Notes under the pieces: model-generated | The model's database searches: none | What the model was told of the DNA's origin: nothing | The model's input: the letters and a program-made list of their open reading frames with translations, nothing else | Made by a program: the position numbers and the translations under genes | Part shown: positions 20,835 to 23,309 of the stretch, piece by piece | Numbering within the stretch: position 1 is the stretch's first letter | Layout of the letters: every line of letters starts with the position of its first letter | From: Zelonia costaricensis | Taxonomy: Eukaryota > Euglenozoa > Kinetoplastea > Trypanosomatida > Trypanosomatidae | DNA: 23,309 nt | Reading direction: 5' to 3' | NCBI GenBank assembly: GCA_030849075.1 | Contig: JASAOO010003119.1 | Location: forward strand, 1 to 23,309

Positions 20835-22080
20835 GCACATGCAGACGTCGGTATGCACTCCTCAACAGGCGGAGGGGCAGGGAATAGAGTGAGCGAGGAA
20901 AGGGAGAAAAAAGGGAGGAAGAGAAGACGCAGTGGAATAAGAACGTCGCACCAGCATCGGTGCCCGTATGCGTTTGCGTGTTTTTGTGCGTGTTTGTCTT
21001 GGCGCTCGTCTTGCTGGCACGGTGTGTGACAGTCAAAGTGGATCGCACGAGGCGTCTACCGAGGTGTCTAGGTGACCAACAAGCGGCGTTCAGAACCAGT
21101 GCCGCACAGAGAAGAGGGAAAAAAGGAGAGTAAGAGGCACACACACGCACACGCACGCAAACACTCACATACAAGCACAGAGAAGCGCATACACCGAGCA
21201 CCGACCATGCGTCGAGGCACAGCTCAAGGAAAAGGAGAAAGACACTGAGTGGGCCATACACCCGTTCGTGACACTATTCTCTTCTTTTTTGTGTTTTGCA
21301 TTCGTCTATTTCTATTTTTCCTTTTGAATGCTCATGCGCGGCAATGTTCTCTGCTTTGCGCGTGCAACATGAGCGATGGGCCTCTCCCCCTCGTCACCGA
21401 CTCTCACACGCAGTCACACAAAAGCACAGGCGAGAGGGAGCGGCGAGAAGCGCACTAATTTGCAGCACGCAGCGCGGTACACGGCCGCCGCTTTTCTCAC
21501 CCCTCCACTCCGCCAGTGCACGCATCGCAATCCTGCAATCGTCTGCGCCACGGAAACCTCGCCATTGCGGCTCTCCAAACCATTTTTTTTTTTCCTTCTC
21601 CATTCTGCCTGCGGCGCAGTCTGAACCGCTTTCCTCTCGTTGTCTTCTTCTTCTTCCATGTGCGCCCGCTCTCCGTCGCATCTCTCTCTTCCCGCTCGCA
21701 ACGCGTCCCTCGCGTTGCCCTCGCGCAAGTGGTAGCAAATAGGGAGAGGGGGGGAGAGAAAGACAAGCGACGGTGCGACGCGCGCGTGCGGTGCGGTGGT
21801 GAGACCCCGACTGCTCAAAGCGATGACGTACCGGACAATGCAGTCCAGCGTGCACGCACGTTCTGGCTACGTGCGTCCCGCATCCCTCGTCCTCGCGCTC
21901 CGCCGCCGTCGCTCTTGAGTCCTTTAGGAGCAAGGATGGCGAGGCGTCATGAAGCTTCGAGGTGGAGACGGTGCCCGGCTGTCGTGCCCTCACCGTTGCC
22001 TGTGCGTGAGGATCGGTGTGTCGGCATGGGTTACGTGCGTGCTCTGCTCACACCACTCCAGGGCGCAGGCCCTGCGCTGC

Positions 22081-23265
22081 TTACACACGCGCCGGCGCCG
22101 AGTACGCCGCGCCCCAGGTGCGCAGCGCGCCCGGCGTTGCCTCCGCTGCCTCGTCCATCGAGGCGTCGAAGAAGTGCGGCATGCTGAAGCGGCTCTCGCA
22201 CGCGGAAGCGAGCGGCGAGATGGCGCCGTGGGAGCGGCGACGCGGTGCACGTGACACGCTCGGCGGAGCGGGGGTGTGCGCGGCCGCGGCCGACGCCGTC
22301 TCCGCCGCCACAACAGTGGGGTTGTGGCGCTTCACGAAGCGAACGCGCGGCGCAGACGCATCTGCGATGCGGAGGTAGCTGTGCTTGCTAATCGGGTCCG
22401 CCACAGCCGACGGCGGGTGCACGCTCGTGACACTTCGCGACGGCAGCTCCAGCGCCCCGGGCTGCACGGTGCGCCGCTCGCCACGCGCGTACGCGAGGGG
22501 CGGGGTGCGGAGCATCGAGGAGGCAGCGCTGCTGGAGAGGAAGGACGTGCAGGTGGAGCTCGTGGGCGAGACCGGGACAGAGGCGTCGAGTGCAGCCACA
22601 CTTGTCTCGGCGCCCTCACCGAAGAAGCACCGCGGTGCGCTCGCCGCCGCCGGCATCGACGACGTCGTGCGCTTCACGGGCGGCACGGCGACGGTCGAAA
22701 TGGGGCTCAGGGGCGCAAGCGGGGAAATGAGCTTCACCGCGCCGCTCGTGCGGTGGCGAGGCAGGAGCTCCGCACCGCTCGCCGCGGCTTCTGAAAAGAA
22801 GTTGTCGGCGCTGCGCATGCTGTGCAGCTGCCGCGGCGGCGTGCACAGGGCCGGCGCGGCGACGGAGGCGCGCGTCGGGGACGTTGACAGGGACGGCGGG
22901 GGCGGCGTGGCGATCTCGAGGACGGCGCAGCACCGCGCGGAGAGCTCGAAGGGCTGCAGGAGCTCCACGCTGGCGGCGCTGGAGGAGTCGTCGAGGGAGT
23001 CGGTGCGGTGGTGTGCGAGGCGCAGGTAGGAGGGGTTGAGCGCGGTAAAGGCGTGGCGTTGCGGGGTCTCGAAGCCGTCGACGGAACCGCAGGTGGGGCT
23101 GGTGGTGGTGAGGCCGGCGTTGTGGAGGGTACTGGAGGACATCGTGGCGGACAGCACGCTAGAGCGGGGGAAGGGGCGGCTGCCCTTCCTGGGCGCGGCC
23201 GGCAGGGTCGGCGACATCACTGGCGCCGCAGTGCAGGCGGGCAACGTGGCGGTGGTGGTGGACAT
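22081..23265 (-). CDS. Hypothetical Ser/Pro/Ala-rich, probably disordered protein (394 aa)
   Basis: I do not recognise this protein. It has 394 residues, is rich in Ser, Ala, Pro and Thr, and shows no signal peptide, membrane segment or folded domain I can name. It has about a dozen Ser-Pro or Thr-Pro sites, typical of proline-directed kinase targets. A short element occurs twice: PSYLRLA (78-84) and HSYLRIA (295-301). RVRF at 307-310 fits the RVxF docking motif for protein phosphatase 1, and FFDAS at 365-369, followed by Asp-Glu, resembles the core of an FFAT motif that binds VAP-type ER proteins. Both motifs are short and may be chance. Two other double-Phe sites (156-157 and 214-215) exist. 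The start at 23265 follows a C/T tract and a CAG, but the frame is open to the window edge, so an upstream start cannot be excluded. The stop codon is TAA. It is the first gene in transcription order and is followed by the gene desert. Confidence 0.8.
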   Translation of the reverse strand: MSTTTATLPACTAAPVMSPTLPAAPRKGSRPFPRSSVLSATMSSSTLHNAGLTTTSPTCGSVDGFETPQRHAFTALNPSYLRLAHHRTDSLDDSSSAASVELLQPFELSARCCAVLEIATPPPPSLSTSPTRASVAAPALCTPPRQLHSMRSADNFFSEAAASGAELLPRHRTSGAVKLISPLAPLSPISTVAVPPVKRTTSSMPAAASAPRCFFGEGAETSVAALDASVPVSPTSSTCTSFLSSSAASSMLRTPPLAYARGERRTVQPGALELPSRSVTSVHPPSAVADPISKHSYLRIADASAPRVRFVKRHNPTVVAAETASAAAAHTPAPPSVSRAPRRRSHGAISPLASACESRFSMPHFFDASMDEAAEATPGALRTWGAAYSAPARV

Positions 23266-23305
23266 GCCTGGTTGCAGTGAGCAGAGGGTGGGAGGGGGGG
23301 GGACA
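23266..23305 (-). promoter_or_regulatory. Possible spliced-leader acceptor of the 394-residue protein gene
   Basis: On the minus strand a C-rich pyrimidine tract (about 23303 down to 23280) precedes ACCAG, with the AG at 23269-23268, two bases before the ATG. Other AGs further upstream lie outside the window and cannot be judged. Confidence 0.4.
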
Positions 23306-23309
23306 CGCA

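Larger units (their letters stand above)
7195..22080. other. 14.9 kb gene desert within a minus-strand gene series
   Basis: No convincing protein gene, tRNA, rRNA or transposon is seen on either strand. The longest frames (up to about 297 codons at 9445-10338 minus) are Cys/Val, Thr/His, Lys/Arg/Glu or Ser/Pro/Phe-rich translations of CA/GT repeats and purine or pyrimidine runs. The plus strand is mostly purine-rich, so a minus-strand transcript would be pyrimidine-rich with very many potential splice acceptors, but several 200-450 bp blocks have the opposite polarity. Minor CA/GT tracts are at 10745-10763, 11099-11118, 12112-12128, 13234-13251, 15753-15773 and 17575-17593. Long homopolymers include G12 (7665-7676), A17 (8279-8295), T12 (8994-9005) and T15 (15480-15494). 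It could be one very long 3' UTR of the 394-residue protein gene, a set of spliced non-coding RNAs, or a transcription stop and restart point. Confidence 0.7.

Noticed and set aside
21394..21993. 199-codon minus-strand frame just downstream of the 394-residue gene
   Set aside because: Arg-rich, with no motif, and lying in the presumed 3' UTR; several overlapping frames on both strands are equally open.
7195..22080. tRNA or other RNA polymerase III genes in the desert
   Set aside because: A read-through for B-box-like GGTTCRANNCC on both strands found only partial matches (for example near 7951) without a matching A box or cloverleaf.

Overview
The window looks like nuclear DNA of a trypanosomatid, most likely Leishmania or a close relative. 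The evidence is intron-less, GC-rich genes all on one strand, long non-coding spacers full of (CA)n/(GT)n, G-runs and poly-A/T tracts, and a polypyrimidine tract plus AG just ahead of most start codons on the coding strand, as expected for spliced-leader trans-splicing in a polycistronic unit. The species cannot be fixed from the sequence alone.

All five genes I can support lie on the minus strand and so read from right to left. In transcription order they are: (1) a 394-residue, Ser/Pro/Ala-rich, probably disordered protein (22081-23265) with possible docking motifs; (2) a 14.9 kb stretch with no convincing gene (7195-22080); (3) a DEK-like chromatin protein (6235-7194) with a SAP-type domain and a DEK C-terminal domain; (4) and (5) two signal-peptide proteins (4561-5178 and 2008-2604) that are diverged tandem paralogues of a family I do not recognise; (6) a ubiquitin-like/ribosomal protein S27a fusion (348-806) whose ubiquitin half has lost most ubiquitin hallmarks but keeps the Gly-Gly cleavage site.

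The genes do not form an evident pathway, which is normal for a trypanosomatid polycistron. Regulation is expected to be post-transcriptional. Candidate spliced-leader acceptor sites are marked for each gene; the one before the DEK-like gene is the clearest and also decides its start codon.

The most interesting items are the secreted paralogue pair (uncharged, two shared cysteines), the gene desert with its alternating purine/pyrimidine blocks and G-quadruplex-prone tracts, the DEK architecture, and the degenerate ubiquitin moiety. I saw no tRNA, rRNA, CRISPR array or recognisable transposon. All family assignments were made by eye, without database searches.
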